Positions 44,414-52,235 of a stretch of 64,000 nucleotides of DNA are shown in pieces. How positions within the stretch are numbered: position 1 is the first letter of the stretch; every line of letters starts with the position of its first letter. The notes below the pieces were generated by a model that was given only the letters and a program-made list of their open reading frames with translations, did no database searches and was not told the DNA's origin. A program made the position numbers and the translations under genes. Source of the stretch: Bog-950 sp964493695 (GTDB lineage Bacteria > Bacteroidota > Bacteroidia > Chitinophagales > LD1); contig CAZBPG010000004.1 in assembly GCA_964493695.1 (NCBI GenBank), forward strand, positions 43,189 through 107,188, in the 5' to 3' direction.

Positions 44414-45259
44414 TTAAAACCTTGAAAGATTCACAAACCTCTTGCTCAAAAAATCAAGGATAATGGCATTCACTACTCCGGACTTCTCCTTTTGAGGATA
44501 GTGTTTGGTTCCCGGTATTACAGCCAGATAACCCCGCTGAACGTTTTCAAACATCTCACTGGTGTGGCTCTGCTTGATAATGTCATGGTCTCCGGTCATA
44601 AACAAAGCAGGGCATTTTATTTTCTTCAAATCACCCACCGTCAAATTGGGCTCGGTAAGCAACATGGTTTTCATACGCTCGGTAAACGGAATAAGTAATT
44701 TATCGTTTGGCCATCCCCGAAAATTGTTACGAACAAACGAATAAACCTTGTCCGAATCCCAGGCTTTAACTTTTTCCAAAACCTCGTGATACACCACACT
44801 CGTATCAACTTTATAGTTAGCGCCTATGGCTACCAGTTTGCGCACACGTTCGGGATGATCAATCGCCAGATACAAACCGATAATACCTCCGTCTCCAAAG
44901 CCTACAATATGAGCGCTGTCAATCTTCAATACGTTCATCAGCGCCCGCACATCTTCACTCATTAAATAATAATCAAGTTTTTTATCGGTGAAAGTGGATT
45001 TGCCGTGACCACGGTTATCCATAGTAACCACCCGGTAACGTTTCGAAAACTCCGGAATCTGTTTTTCCCAATCTGTCATACATTCCATAGAACCGTGCAG
45101 AAGAATCAAATAGTCGCCACCGGTACCGTAAATCTTGTAGTGAATTTTTACATCATTGATGTTAGCATACTGTCCTTTCACCGTATCCATAGCCATTTGC
45201 GAAAATGCAGCCGTTATGGACATTAGAAACAAAAGAAAGAGGGTAGTTTTCCGAAGCAT
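44414..45259 (-). CDS. Alpha/beta hydrolase fold protein lacking the nucleophile serine
   Basis: This 281-residue protein has a signal peptide (MLRKTTLFLLFLMSITAAFS). The alpha/beta hydrolase fold follows: oxyanion-hole HG in LILLHGSMECMTDW, RVVTMDNRGHGKS, a C-terminal Asp in FMTGDHDIIKQ and His in IPGTKHYPQK. The nucleophile elbow reads VGFGDGGIIGL where relatives have VGWSDGGI, so the catalytic Ser is Gly (codon GGA). The Asp and His positions look intact. It may be inactive, or may bind a ligand. It is predicted to lie in the periplasm or be secreted. Normal hydrolysis of esters should not be assumed. Confidence 0.85.
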   Translation of the reverse strand: MLRKTTLFLLFLMSITAAFSQMAMDTVKGQYANINDVKIHYKIYGTGGDYLILLHGSMECMTDWEKQIPEFSKRYRVVTMDNRGHGKSTFTDKKLDYYLMSEDVRALMNVLKIDSAHIVGFGDGGIIGLYLAIDHPERVRKLVAIGANYKVDTSVVYHEVLEKVKAWDSDKVYSFVRNNFRGWPNDKLLIPFTERMKTMLLTEPNLTVGDLKKIKCPALFMTGDHDIIKQSHTSEMFENVQRGYLAVIPGTKHYPQKEKSGVVNAIILDFLSKRFVNLSRF

Positions 45260-45332
45260 GTTTTAGATTATTTCGCGCGAATATAAGCTTTATGACGTTT
45301 TGCCTTCTTTCGTTTTTGAGTAGGTTTGGCAC

Positions 45333-46751
45333 GTGAAGAATAAGTTCGATTTATCGCATCCGGTTTTCAAATTCATCTCCGAAGCTGCCGCTGATTTAAA
45401 CAGCGAAACCTATGCAGTGGGTGGCTGGGTGCGCGACCAAATGCTGAGCAGAACCTGCAAAGACATTGATTTTGTTTGCGTGGGTAGTGGTATTGAACTC
45501 GCACAAAAAGCTGCAGAGAAAATTGATAGAAGCCTTCACGTCAGCTATTTCAAAAATTTTGGCACCGCACAATTTCGCTGGAACGATTTGGATTTGGAAT
45601 TTGTGGGAGCACGCAAAGAAAGTTACGACCGCAATTCCCGCAAACCCATCGTTGAAGACGGCACTCTCGAAGACGACCAGAACCGGAGAGATTTTACCAT
45701 TAACGCTATGGCAATTTCGCTCAATAAAGATTCTTTTGGCGAATTGCTCGACCCTTTCAACGGAGTAAAGGATTTAGAAGACAAGCTCATCCGCACTCCG
45801 CTCGACCCGGATGTTACTTTCAGCGATGACCCTTTGCGCATGATGCGGGCCATCCGTTTTGCTACACAGCTCGATTTCAAAATCATTGCTGAAACCTTTG
45901 ATGCCATTAAACGAAACAAAGAGCGCATTAAAATAATCTCGCAGGAAAGGATTACGGATGAACTGAACAAAATCATACTTGCTAAAACCCCGAGCATTGG
46001 TTTTATTCTGCTGGAAGAATGTGGCCTGTTGGAAATCATCTTCCCTGAATTTCAGAAATTGAAAGGAGTAGAAAATTACGAAGGCAAAGGGCACAAGGAT
46101 AATTTCTACCACACACTGCAAGTGCTGGATAACATCACCAAGACCACCAACGATTTGTGGTTACGCTGGGCGGCAGTATTGCATGATATCGCCAAACCGC
46201 CAACCAAAAAATTTGTAGAAGGCACTGGCTGGACATTCCACGGACACGAAGTGCTCGGTAGTAAATGGGTGCCGAAGATTTTCGGACGAATGAAATTACC
46301 TATGGGCAACGAAATGAAATTCGTTCGCAAAATGGTTTATCTGCATTTACGCCCTATTGCGTTGACAAAGGAAGAAATCACAGATTCTGCCTTGCGCAGA
46401 TTATTGTTCGAGGCCGGTGACGACATTGAGAATCTATTAATGCTCTGCGAAGCTGACATCACTTCCAAGAACCGGGAAAAAGTAAAACGCTACCTCACCA
46501 GGTTTGAGGAAGTGCGTGAGAAACTGAAGCAGGTGGAAGAGAAAGACCAGGTGCGCAACTTTCAGCCACCGGTAACCGGTGAGCTGATTATGGAAACCTT
46601 CGGCATTGGTCCTTCACGGGAAATAGGCGTAATTAAAGAAGAAATAAAGGAAGCCATCCTCGAAGGAAAAATACGCAACGACTACAACGAAGCATTTCAG
46701 ATGATGCTGGAACTGGGCGAGAAATTAGGACTGAAAAAAATTACGAATTAA
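45333..46751 (+). CDS. CCA-adding enzyme / poly(A) polymerase family with HD domain
   Basis: This 472-residue protein starts with GTG at 45333; the following LSHPVFKFISEAA matches the usual family N-terminus and no ATG lies upstream. The nucleotidyltransferase head has YAVGGWVRDQMLSRTCKDID with the two metal-binding Asp residues of DIDF, FGTAQFRWNDLDLEFVGAR and DQNRRDFTINAMAI, with RxxF flexible-loop features. RATRFATQLDF-like sequence (MMRAIRFATQLDFKI) and RITDEL follow. An HD phosphohydrolase domain occupies about 255-370 (FYHTLQVLDN, WAAVLHDIAKPP). It adds or repairs the CCA end of tRNA. The miaA gene follows, giving a tRNA-maturation pair. Confidence 0.92.
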   Translation: MKNKFDLSHPVFKFISEAAADLNSETYAVGGWVRDQMLSRTCKDIDFVCVGSGIELAQKAAEKIDRSLHVSYFKNFGTAQFRWNDLDLEFVGARKESYDRNSRKPIVEDGTLEDDQNRRDFTINAMAISLNKDSFGELLDPFNGVKDLEDKLIRTPLDPDVTFSDDPLRMMRAIRFATQLDFKIIAETFDAIKRNKERIKIISQERITDELNKIILAKTPSIGFILLEECGLLEIIFPEFQKLKGVENYEGKGHKDNFYHTLQVLDNITKTTNDLWLRWAAVLHDIAKPPTKKFVEGTGWTFHGHEVLGSKWVPKIFGRMKLPMGNEMKFVRKMVYLHLRPIALTKEEITDSALRRLLFEAGDDIENLLMLCEADITSKNREKVKRYLTRFEEVREKLKQVEEKDQVRNFQPPVTGELIMETFGIGPSREIGVIKEEIKEAILEGKIRNDYNEAFQMMLELGEKLGLKKITN

Positions 46752-46780
46752 ACCTTCGCGCCTCTGCGCCTCTGCGTGAA

Positions 46781-47728
46781 ATGAATTCCAATTCCAATTC
46801 CAATTCCAAATTCCAAATTCCAAATTCCAAATTTCTGGTTGTTATCTGCGGCCCTACTGCTATCGGCAAAACTTCTCTTGCAATTGATTTAGCGAAGAAT
46901 TACAATTCCGAAATCATCTCTGCCGATTCACGCCAGTTCTATCGCGAAATGAACATCGGCACAGCAAAACCAACGGAAGAACAACTCGCGCAAGTGCCTC
47001 ACCACTTCATCAACAACATTTCTATCCACACCAAAAACTACAGTGCAGGTAAGTATGAGTTTGAAGTGCTGGAATTTCTCGAGAAGTATTTTCGGGAGAA
47101 AGATATAGCAGTGATGGTTGGCGGCTCCGGTCTTTTTATCAACGCGGTTTGCAGCGGCTTCGACAAATTTGAAAAAGAAGACGATAGCCAGCTATGGGTT
47201 ACCCGCAGGTTCCTCAACGAAAAAAATCTGGAATGGCTGCAGGCAGAAGTAGAGCGCTTAGACCCCGAATACTTCGCCATTGTTGACAAAAAGAACCCAA
47301 TGCGTCTCAAACGAGCCCTCGAAATAATTTACACCACCGGTAAAAAATATTCTGAGCAGCGCATCGGAAAAAAAACAGAACGACCTTTCAACATCATTAA
47401 AATCGGCTTGACCCTGCCGCGCGAAATTCTCAACGAACGAATCAACAACCGGGTTGATGAGATGATGAAAACAGGTTTGCTGGAAGAAGTAAAGCAACTC
47501 TACCTCCACAAAAAACTTCACACACTAAACACCGTTGGCTATACCGAACTGTTCGATTTCATCGAAGACAAAATTTCTTTAGAAGATGCGGTTGCCCTTA
47601 TCAAACAAAACACGCGCAATTACGCCAAGCGGCAAATGACCTGGTTCAAAAAAGATGACGGTATTAAATGGTTTCAACCGGAGCAGAAAGAAGAAATAAC
47701 CGAATACATCAATTCAAAAATCCAATAG
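46781..47728 (+). CDS. miaA: tRNA dimethylallyltransferase
   Basis: This 315-residue enzyme transfers a dimethylallyl group to A37 of tRNAs reading UNN codons. The P-loop is VICGPTAIGKTSLAIDLA, followed by IISADSRQFYREMNIGTAKP, VGGSGLFINAV and RLKRALEIIYTTGKKYSEQR; the C-terminal TRNYAKRQMTWFK is a family hallmark. The N-terminus (MNSNSNSNSKFQIPNSKF) is not conserved sequence: it is encoded by a run of AATTCC/AAATTCC repeats. It is spaced 29 bp from the CCA-adding gene. Length is normal apart from this tail. Confidence 0.95.
   Translation: MNSNSNSNSKFQIPNSKFLVVICGPTAIGKTSLAIDLAKNYNSEIISADSRQFYREMNIGTAKPTEEQLAQVPHHFINNISIHTKNYSAGKYEFEVLEFLEKYFREKDIAVMVGGSGLFINAVCSGFDKFEKEDDSQLWVTRRFLNEKNLEWLQAEVERLDPEYFAIVDKKNPMRLKRALEIIYTTGKKYSEQRIGKKTERPFNIIKIGLTLPREILNERINNRVDEMMKTGLLEEVKQLYLHKKLHTLNTVGYTELFDFIEDKISLEDAVALIKQNTRNYAKRQMTWFKKDDGIKWFQPEQKEEITEYINSKIQ
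46784..46829 (+). repeat. Short tandem repeat at the miaA 5' end
   Basis: Several 6-bp (AATTCC) then 7-bp (AAATTCC) units run through the first 16 codons of miaA. A one-unit change in the 7-bp part would shift the frame between ATG 46781 and the P-loop. Confidence 0.8.
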
Positions 47729-47809
47729 AACGCTGATTTAGATTATTATCATTATTTAGGAATGATTTCAAATCAGCATTCATCATGACAATAATGATAA
47801 TAAGCGTTC
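47728..47809. repeat. Palindromic repeat between miaA and the MFS gene
   Basis: GAACGCT plus TATTATCATTATT on the left (47728-47756, with a 9-nt insertion) pairs with AATAATGATAATAAGCGTTC (47790-47809). A nested GCTGATTT/AAATCAGC pair (47732-47739, 47770-47777) gives a second possible fold. It looks like a dispersed Bacteroidetes palindromic element. Confidence 0.65.
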
Positions 47810-47822
47810 CATTGTATTCATC

Positions 47823-49064
47823 ATGAAAGCTGCACTCTCCAAATACTTCTCCATTCCCCGCGTAATCATCAACCTGATGATGGCAGATGTCTTTCTGCAA
47901 CTCATCAACTCGGCATTTACTATGCTGCTCAATTACATGATGCTCGACTACGGCTTCAAAGATTTTGAAATCGCCAGTATGATTGGCAACCGGTATCTTA
48001 CGGTGTTGCTTTGCGCAGTTCCGCTGGCGCTTATTGCAAAAGGCAAAAAACTAAAACCTTTTATGATGGCCGGAGGCATCTCCTCTCCCATTGTTGCCCT
48101 GCTTTTAATTTTCGGTATTCACACGCACAACACCGAACTCATTCGCATACTCATGGCATTGTGGGGAGTTACCTTTTCCCTCTTGCAAATTCTCGTAATG
48201 CCGTACATCCTCCTCAACGGAAGCAAAGAGCACGAAACCGAAAGCATTGCCCTCTTCTTCAGTGCCGGAAACTTCACCACCATCTTTGTAGGTGTGCTAA
48301 GCTTCTGCCTTCCTTTGCTTACTACATTTTTCTCTACCGAAGTTCTCCTCATTTTCTATTCTTTGCTTGGCTTGCTGGGCATTTACTTTATCAGGAAACT
48401 TCCCGACACCGAAAACCTCGGCACGCGCATTCCGCTAACCAGTATGCATTCTGACTATGACTGGAATTTAATTCTTCAGGCGGTCATCCCCACCTTCATT
48501 ATTGCGCTCGGTGCAGGCTTCACCATACCGGTCATCAATCTTTTCTTTCACGATGTGCACGGCATGCAGGCGCCCGCCTTTTCGCTCATGAACTCTGTTG
48601 CCTTTACACTTGTGGCTGTCTCTGCGCTGGCTATTCCTGAAATAAAAAGGCGCTTCGGTTATCAGGTCGCCATCACCCTCATGCAATCGCTCGCAGTGGT
48701 TTTTCTCTTCATCATGGGCACTACCGAATGGTATAATCACACTTCTATCGGAATACTTATTGCCGTTGTCACTTTTACGCTGCGGCAGCCGCTCATGAAT
48801 ATGGCCGGACCAATGACCAGCGAACTCACTTTAAATTATGTGGGTGAGCGCAACCGCGAAATGATTTCCGCCATCAACGCATCCATCTGGAGCGGCTGCT
48901 GGTTCGTGAGTGCAAAAATATTTTCGGTTCTCCGCGAAGCCGGTGTGGCTTACAGCAACATCATCTTTATTACCGTTGCGCTCTACATTATCGGAGTGGT
49001 GTGGTACTGGGGCTTGATAAGGGCGCATGAGAAAAATCACCCCCAACCCCCTAAAGGGGGCTAA
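47823..49064 (+). CDS. MFS-type transporter
   Basis: This 413-residue membrane protein has about 12 hydrophobic helices in two halves (for example LMMADVFLQLINSAFTMLLN, FTTIFVGVLSFCLPLLTTFF, AVIPTFIIALGAGFTIPVIN, ITLMQSLAVVFLFIMGTTEW). The central loop near 200-220 (TENLGTRIPLTSMHSDYDWN) and motif-like GNRYLTVLLCAVPLALIAKG support a major facilitator fold. The substrate is not recognisable. The C-terminal tail NHPQPPKGG is encoded by the dispersed CCCCTAAAGGGG repeat. The gene starts 14 bp after a palindromic element. Confidence 0.85.
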   Translation: MKAALSKYFSIPRVIINLMMADVFLQLINSAFTMLLNYMMLDYGFKDFEIASMIGNRYLTVLLCAVPLALIAKGKKLKPFMMAGGISSPIVALLLIFGIHTHNTELIRILMALWGVTFSLLQILVMPYILLNGSKEHETESIALFFSAGNFTTIFVGVLSFCLPLLTTFFSTEVLLIFYSLLGLLGIYFIRKLPDTENLGTRIPLTSMHSDYDWNLILQAVIPTFIIALGAGFTIPVINLFFHDVHGMQAPAFSLMNSVAFTLVAVSALAIPEIKRRFGYQVAITLMQSLAVVFLFIMGTTEWYNHTSIGILIAVVTFTLRQPLMNMAGPMTSELTLNYVGERNREMISAINASIWSGCWFVSAKIFSVLREAGVAYSNIIFITVALYIIGVVWYWGLIRAHEKNHPQPPKGG

Positions 49065-49065
49065 C
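49039..49065. repeat. Dispersed CCCCTAAAGGGG repeat inside the MFS gene end
   Basis: The core CCCCCAACCCCCTAAAGGGG is followed by GGCTAA, which provides the MFS gene's stop codon. Same element as at 19915 and 49721. Confidence 0.85.
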
Positions 49066-49196
49066 AGTCAACCGCTTCAACTTTCAATTTCTGCATTTCA
49101 AATTCTGCTTACTGCGCTTTAGTATAAGAGGCTAAAATATTTTCCGGCATTTCGCGTCATCCGTAGCAAACGATTCAATAATTAAACCAAACCATT

Positions 49197-49748
49197 ATGT
49201 TAGTTCTTATCTTCTTCCTCGGTGTAGTTAGCTGGACGCTCACCGAATATCTTCTTCATCGTTTTTTGGGACATGAGCATAAAGGCAAAAATTTCTTTAA
49301 GGCAGAACATGTGCTTCATCATTCTAAAGCAAATTACTTTGCTCCGGTTTACAAGAAAGTGATTTTAGCGCTGACGGTATCTGTATCTATGGTGGCTTTA
49401 ATAAACCTGTTTACTTCCATGCAAACAGCGGTGGCATTTGTTCTCGGCTTTTTGACCATGTATATACTTTATGAGGCAACGCATGCACGTTTTCACCGCA
49501 AAGAGCCAATTGCGAGGCCGTTTATTATTTTAAGAAAGCACCATTTCTATCATCACTTCCATAACCCTAAAACAAATCATGGGGTTACCACCCGCTTTTG
49601 GGATAGAGTGTTCGGAACATTTGTGCGGGTGGAGCAGGTAAAAGTTCCCAGGCAAATGAGTATGCAATGGCTTGTAGAAGACGATGAGATAAAAGACGTT
49701 TACGCCAAGCACTTCAGATTCACCCCCAACCACCTAAAGGGGGCTTAA
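49197..49748 (+). CDS. Fatty acid hydroxylase superfamily membrane enzyme
   Basis: This 183-residue protein has the histidine clusters of the sterol desaturase/fatty acid hydroxylase superfamily: EYLLHRFLGHEHKGK, AEHVLHHSKANYF, EATHARFHRKEP and KHHFYHHFHNPKTNHGVTT. These bind a di-iron centre. Two to four hydrophobic segments flank them (LVLIFFLGVVSWTL, VILALTVSVSMVALINLFTS, VAFVLGFLTMYILY). It ends FRFTPNHLKGA, where the last six residues come from a dispersed repeat. It probably hydroxylates a membrane lipid or carotenoid at the inner membrane; the substrate is unknown. Length is on the short side of the superfamily. Confidence 0.88.
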   Translation: MLVLIFFLGVVSWTLTEYLLHRFLGHEHKGKNFFKAEHVLHHSKANYFAPVYKKVILALTVSVSMVALINLFTSMQTAVAFVLGFLTMYILYEATHARFHRKEPIARPFIILRKHHFYHHFHNPKTNHGVTTRFWDRVFGTFVRVEQVKVPRQMSMQWLVEDDEIKDVYAKHFRFTPNHLKGA

Positions 49749-49877
49749 AGGCAACCCCAAACCCCTAAAGGGGCTTTAATACAAAATACAAATCCGTTAC
49801 TGTTGGCTGCTAAGTCCCCTTTACCTTGCTCCGCCAAAGGGCTTCGCGAAGGCGGGGAGGGATTTAGGGGTCGGGGT
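49721..49877. repeat. Cluster of CCCCTAAAGGGG repeats between convergent genes
   Basis: Two direct copies (CACCCCCAACCACCTAAAGG at 49721 and ACCCCAAACCCCTAAAGGGG near 49753) are followed by an inverse copy ending GGGATTTAGGGGTCGGGG near 49857-49876. The inverse copy is interrupted by CCTTGCTCCGCCAAAGGGC and CGCGAAGGCGGGGAGG. The first copy provides the end and stop codon of the hydroxylase gene. Confidence 0.8.
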
Positions 49878-51188
49878 TTATTCCTGCAACACCATCTTCA
49901 CAGTCTTGTTCTTCAGTTTATGCCCGCGCACTTTATCGAGCACGGCTAAAACCTTATTGCGCTTTACGGCTACGTAGGCAATGTAATCCTGCACTTCAAT
50001 CAGGCCGAGTTCTTCTTTCAGCAATCCGCCTTTTTGTATCAGGAAACCAACGATGTCAATCTTGTTCACCTTATCCTTCTTACCGGCACTGATGTAAATA
50101 GTAGCCCAGTCGCTTGGAGCGGGGAAGGTATATTTCGTGGGCAGTTCCATCTCCGTTGCTGCATCTTTAATAAACGGAGGAATAAACTCCTCTTCACTCA
50201 AAATTAAATAGGCCGTTCCCTCCGCGTGCATACGTGCGGTGCGGCCGTTGCGGTGCGTGTATGTTTCCAGTGTGTTCGGCAACTGATAATGGATAACGTG
50301 CCGGATGGCAGGAATATCCAACCCCCGCGAAGCAAGGTCGGTGGTAATCAGTATCTGGTTGCTGCCGTTGCGGAACTTCACCAGCGCCAACTGACGTTCG
50401 TCCTGCTCCAGCTTACCGTGATACACGTCATGAATCACTCCGCAGTTGTGCAGCAGCGCACTGATGCGGTCTACCGCATCGCGGTGATTGCAAAACACCA
50501 GCGTGGTTTCGTTGCCAATCTTTGCCAGCAGCGCCATCAGTGCTTTCAGCTTATCGTTCTCCTCTGCACGCACCGTCTTCAGCGCCAGGTGCAGAGTAAC
50601 ATGGCCTTTCAGAAAATTAATTTCCTCCGGTTGCTCCAAACCGGCAAACGCAGGAATCTCCACGCCCCTCGTAGCCGAAGTGAGGATGCGCTTGTTCAGG
50701 TTCGGCAGATGGCGGATTATAAATTCCATCTCTTTCTGAAACCCGAACTCCAGCGATTTATCAAACTCATCCAGCACCAGCGTCTTCACCATCTTCGTGT
50801 CGAAGGTTTCGCGCTCAATGTGATACATAATGCGCCCCGGTGTGCCTACCAGCACCGCAGGCGGATGCATGAAATTATTCCGCTCCACCTTGGTATCGTG
50901 CCCGCCATAACAGCAATTAATTTTAAAGCCCGTGCCCATTGATTTGAATACATTCTCTATCTGCATAGCAAGTTCGCGGCTGGGGACCAATATTAATGCC
51001 TGCACTCCCGCTACATCGTTTTTGAGGAACGAAAGTATGGGTAACAAAAACGCTAAGGTTTTGCCCGAACCGGTTGGGCTCAGCAGCACTATATCTTGTC
51101 CTTTGCGCGTTTCAGCAGCTTCCAAAACGGCTTGCTGCATTTGGTTGAGGGCTTCTATTTTAAGGTTGGCGAGTATTTTCTGTATCAT
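49878..51188 (-). CDS. DEAD-box RNA helicase with DbpA-type RNA-binding domain
   Basis: This 436-residue helicase has motif I LLSPTGSGKTLAFLLP, Ia LVPSRELAMQ, VGTPGRI, motif II DEFD in place of DEAD (TLVLDEFDKSLEFGFQ), motif III TSATR, TLVFCNHRDAVDR, motif V TTDLASRGLDIP and motif VI HRNGRTARM. Residues 360-436 match the DbpA RNA-binding domain (WATIYISAGKKDKVNKIDIV, DYIAYVAVKRNKV), which in Escherichia coli recognises 23S rRNA hairpin 92. A role in large-subunit ribosome assembly is therefore likely. The N-terminus is short, and its upstream Q-motif region is only partly recognisable (EALNQMQQ). Confidence 0.9.
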   Translation of the reverse strand: MIQKILANLKIEALNQMQQAVLEAAETRKGQDIVLLSPTGSGKTLAFLLPILSFLKNDVAGVQALILVPSRELAMQIENVFKSMGTGFKINCCYGGHDTKVERNNFMHPPAVLVGTPGRIMYHIERETFDTKMVKTLVLDEFDKSLEFGFQKEMEFIIRHLPNLNKRILTSATRGVEIPAFAGLEQPEEINFLKGHVTLHLALKTVRAEENDKLKALMALLAKIGNETTLVFCNHRDAVDRISALLHNCGVIHDVYHGKLEQDERQLALVKFRNGSNQILITTDLASRGLDIPAIRHVIHYQLPNTLETYTHRNGRTARMHAEGTAYLILSEEEFIPPFIKDAATEMELPTKYTFPAPSDWATIYISAGKKDKVNKIDIVGFLIQKGGLLKEELGLIEVQDYIAYVAVKRNKVLAVLDKVRGHKLKNKTVKMVLQE

Positions 51189-51379
51189 GTAACGGGGCGC
51201 GAAGGTAGTTTTTAATGGAGGAGGGTTGTGATTGAGTGATGGGGGAGTTTTGGTTTCAGCATGTGGGGTTTTGTTCCCCCCGTTTTTAAATTCGGATTAT
51301 GTCCGGTGGTCTATGGCACGAGCGGACGCTCGCGCCAGAGGAGCTCGCGCCAGTGGGTGCTGCTTGGCTTACGTTGCAG
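51189..51379. other. Intergenic spacer with GC-rich direct repeats
   Basis: No gene is seen. GCTCGCGCCAG occurs twice (51328-51338 and 51343-51353) next to the dyad GAGCG-GA-CGCTC at 51320-51331. The base composition shifts to GC-rich here, at the border of the accessory patch. Confidence 0.55.
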
Positions 51380-52012
51380 TTAGCCCCAATATGACTCCTT
51401 GGATTTTCCTTCAATCCAAACATCGCCTAAATTCATTTTGTAACAGATGTATTTCCCTTCTCCTGGTTTGCCCTTTACCTCACTATAGCCAATGTCATAG
51501 CAGTAATCTTTTAGACCCATTGCAAAAGCGTTGGGTCCAACTAAGCATCTGTTGCCTTTCTCACGCGCTGATGTTATACGGGATGCATAATTAATTGCCT
51601 CACCTATGAAAAACTTTTGCACACCCAAGAAATTACTACTGATTTCTGAAACATCCAGGTATCCATACTCAATCCCAATTTTTACTGACACACCTTTAGG
51701 CGCAAATGGAAATGCTGTTGAATTATTTGAAAGGTATTCGCATTGTTTGTCAATATCCTTCGCTATTTCAACACAGGCTTTAAACACATCTTCTGGGTTT
51801 ACGATGATTCCCAACAAAGCATCTCCCATAAATCCGACTACATCACCTCCATTATTTTCGATTGCTCTGATGCTTCCATATAGCACGTCTCGGATGAATT
51901 GCGCTATTAGATTTTTGTCAGGGTTAGCCACCATCCTTGTAAAGCCGTTAATGTCAAGGATTATTGCGAAAGCAGTAATGCCTTTATGTTTCGGTATTTG
52001 AATTGGGCTCAC
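51380..52012 (-). CDS. Standalone class III nucleotidyl cyclase domain protein
   Basis: This 210-residue protein is almost entirely a class III adenylate/guanylate cyclase catalytic domain. The first metal Asp is in FAIILDINGFTRMVANPDKN and the second in GGDVVGFMGDALLGII. VKIGIEYGYL precedes the dimer arm, and GEAINYASRITSA carries the Asn and Arg of the transition-state site. No membrane, HAMP, GAF or response-regulator domain is attached, so it is probably cytoplasmic and acts as a homodimer making cAMP or cGMP. The start overlaps the upstream gene for a small membrane protein by 29 bp, suggesting translational coupling and a membrane partner or sensor. The base preference cannot be read. 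Confidence 0.85.
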   Translation of the reverse strand: MSPIQIPKHKGITAFAIILDINGFTRMVANPDKNLIAQFIRDVLYGSIRAIENNGGDVVGFMGDALLGIIVNPEDVFKACVEIAKDIDKQCEYLSNNSTAFPFAPKGVSVKIGIEYGYLDVSEISSNFLGVQKFFIGEAINYASRITSAREKGNRCLVGPNAFAMGLKDYCYDIGYSEVKGKPGEGKYICYKMNLGDVWIEGKSKESYWG

Positions 52013-52208
52013 TATCGTTTGTTTGTTTTTTTGTCAGAACGCGCCAAACATAAATTGTCGTCACAAGCCAAACACAGTCTAAACCAAGTTTGATTGCAGG
52101 GTTTATCGGTAAAAATTCATCAGCCAAATTGTTTACGACAAAAATTTTAACGAGATAAAACCCAATGTAAATTAGAACTGAGATAAAAAATACTTTCGCA
52201 TATTTCAT
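51984..52208 (-). CDS. Small two-helix membrane protein, unknown
   Basis: This 74-residue protein has two predicted transmembrane helices (VFFISVLIYIGFYLVKIFVV and LGLDCVWLVTTIYVWRVL) and a polar C-terminal tail (KKQTNDSEPNSNTET). I do not recognise a family. The tail codons overlap the first ten codons of the nucleotidyl cyclase, so the two are probably expressed together, and it may anchor or regulate the cyclase. That partnership is inferred from overlap only. Confidence 0.65.
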   Translation of the reverse strand: MKYAKVFFISVLIYIGFYLVKIFVVNNLADEFLPINPAIKLGLDCVWLVTTIYVWRVLTKKQTNDSEPNSNTET

Positions 52209-52235
52209 AAGTGATTATTTTATGATGAATGTTAC

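Noticed and set aside
50226..50942. 238-codon plus-strand frame opposite the helicase
   Set aside because: It lies wholly antisense to a helicase with all conserved motifs and has no recognisable domain or signal.
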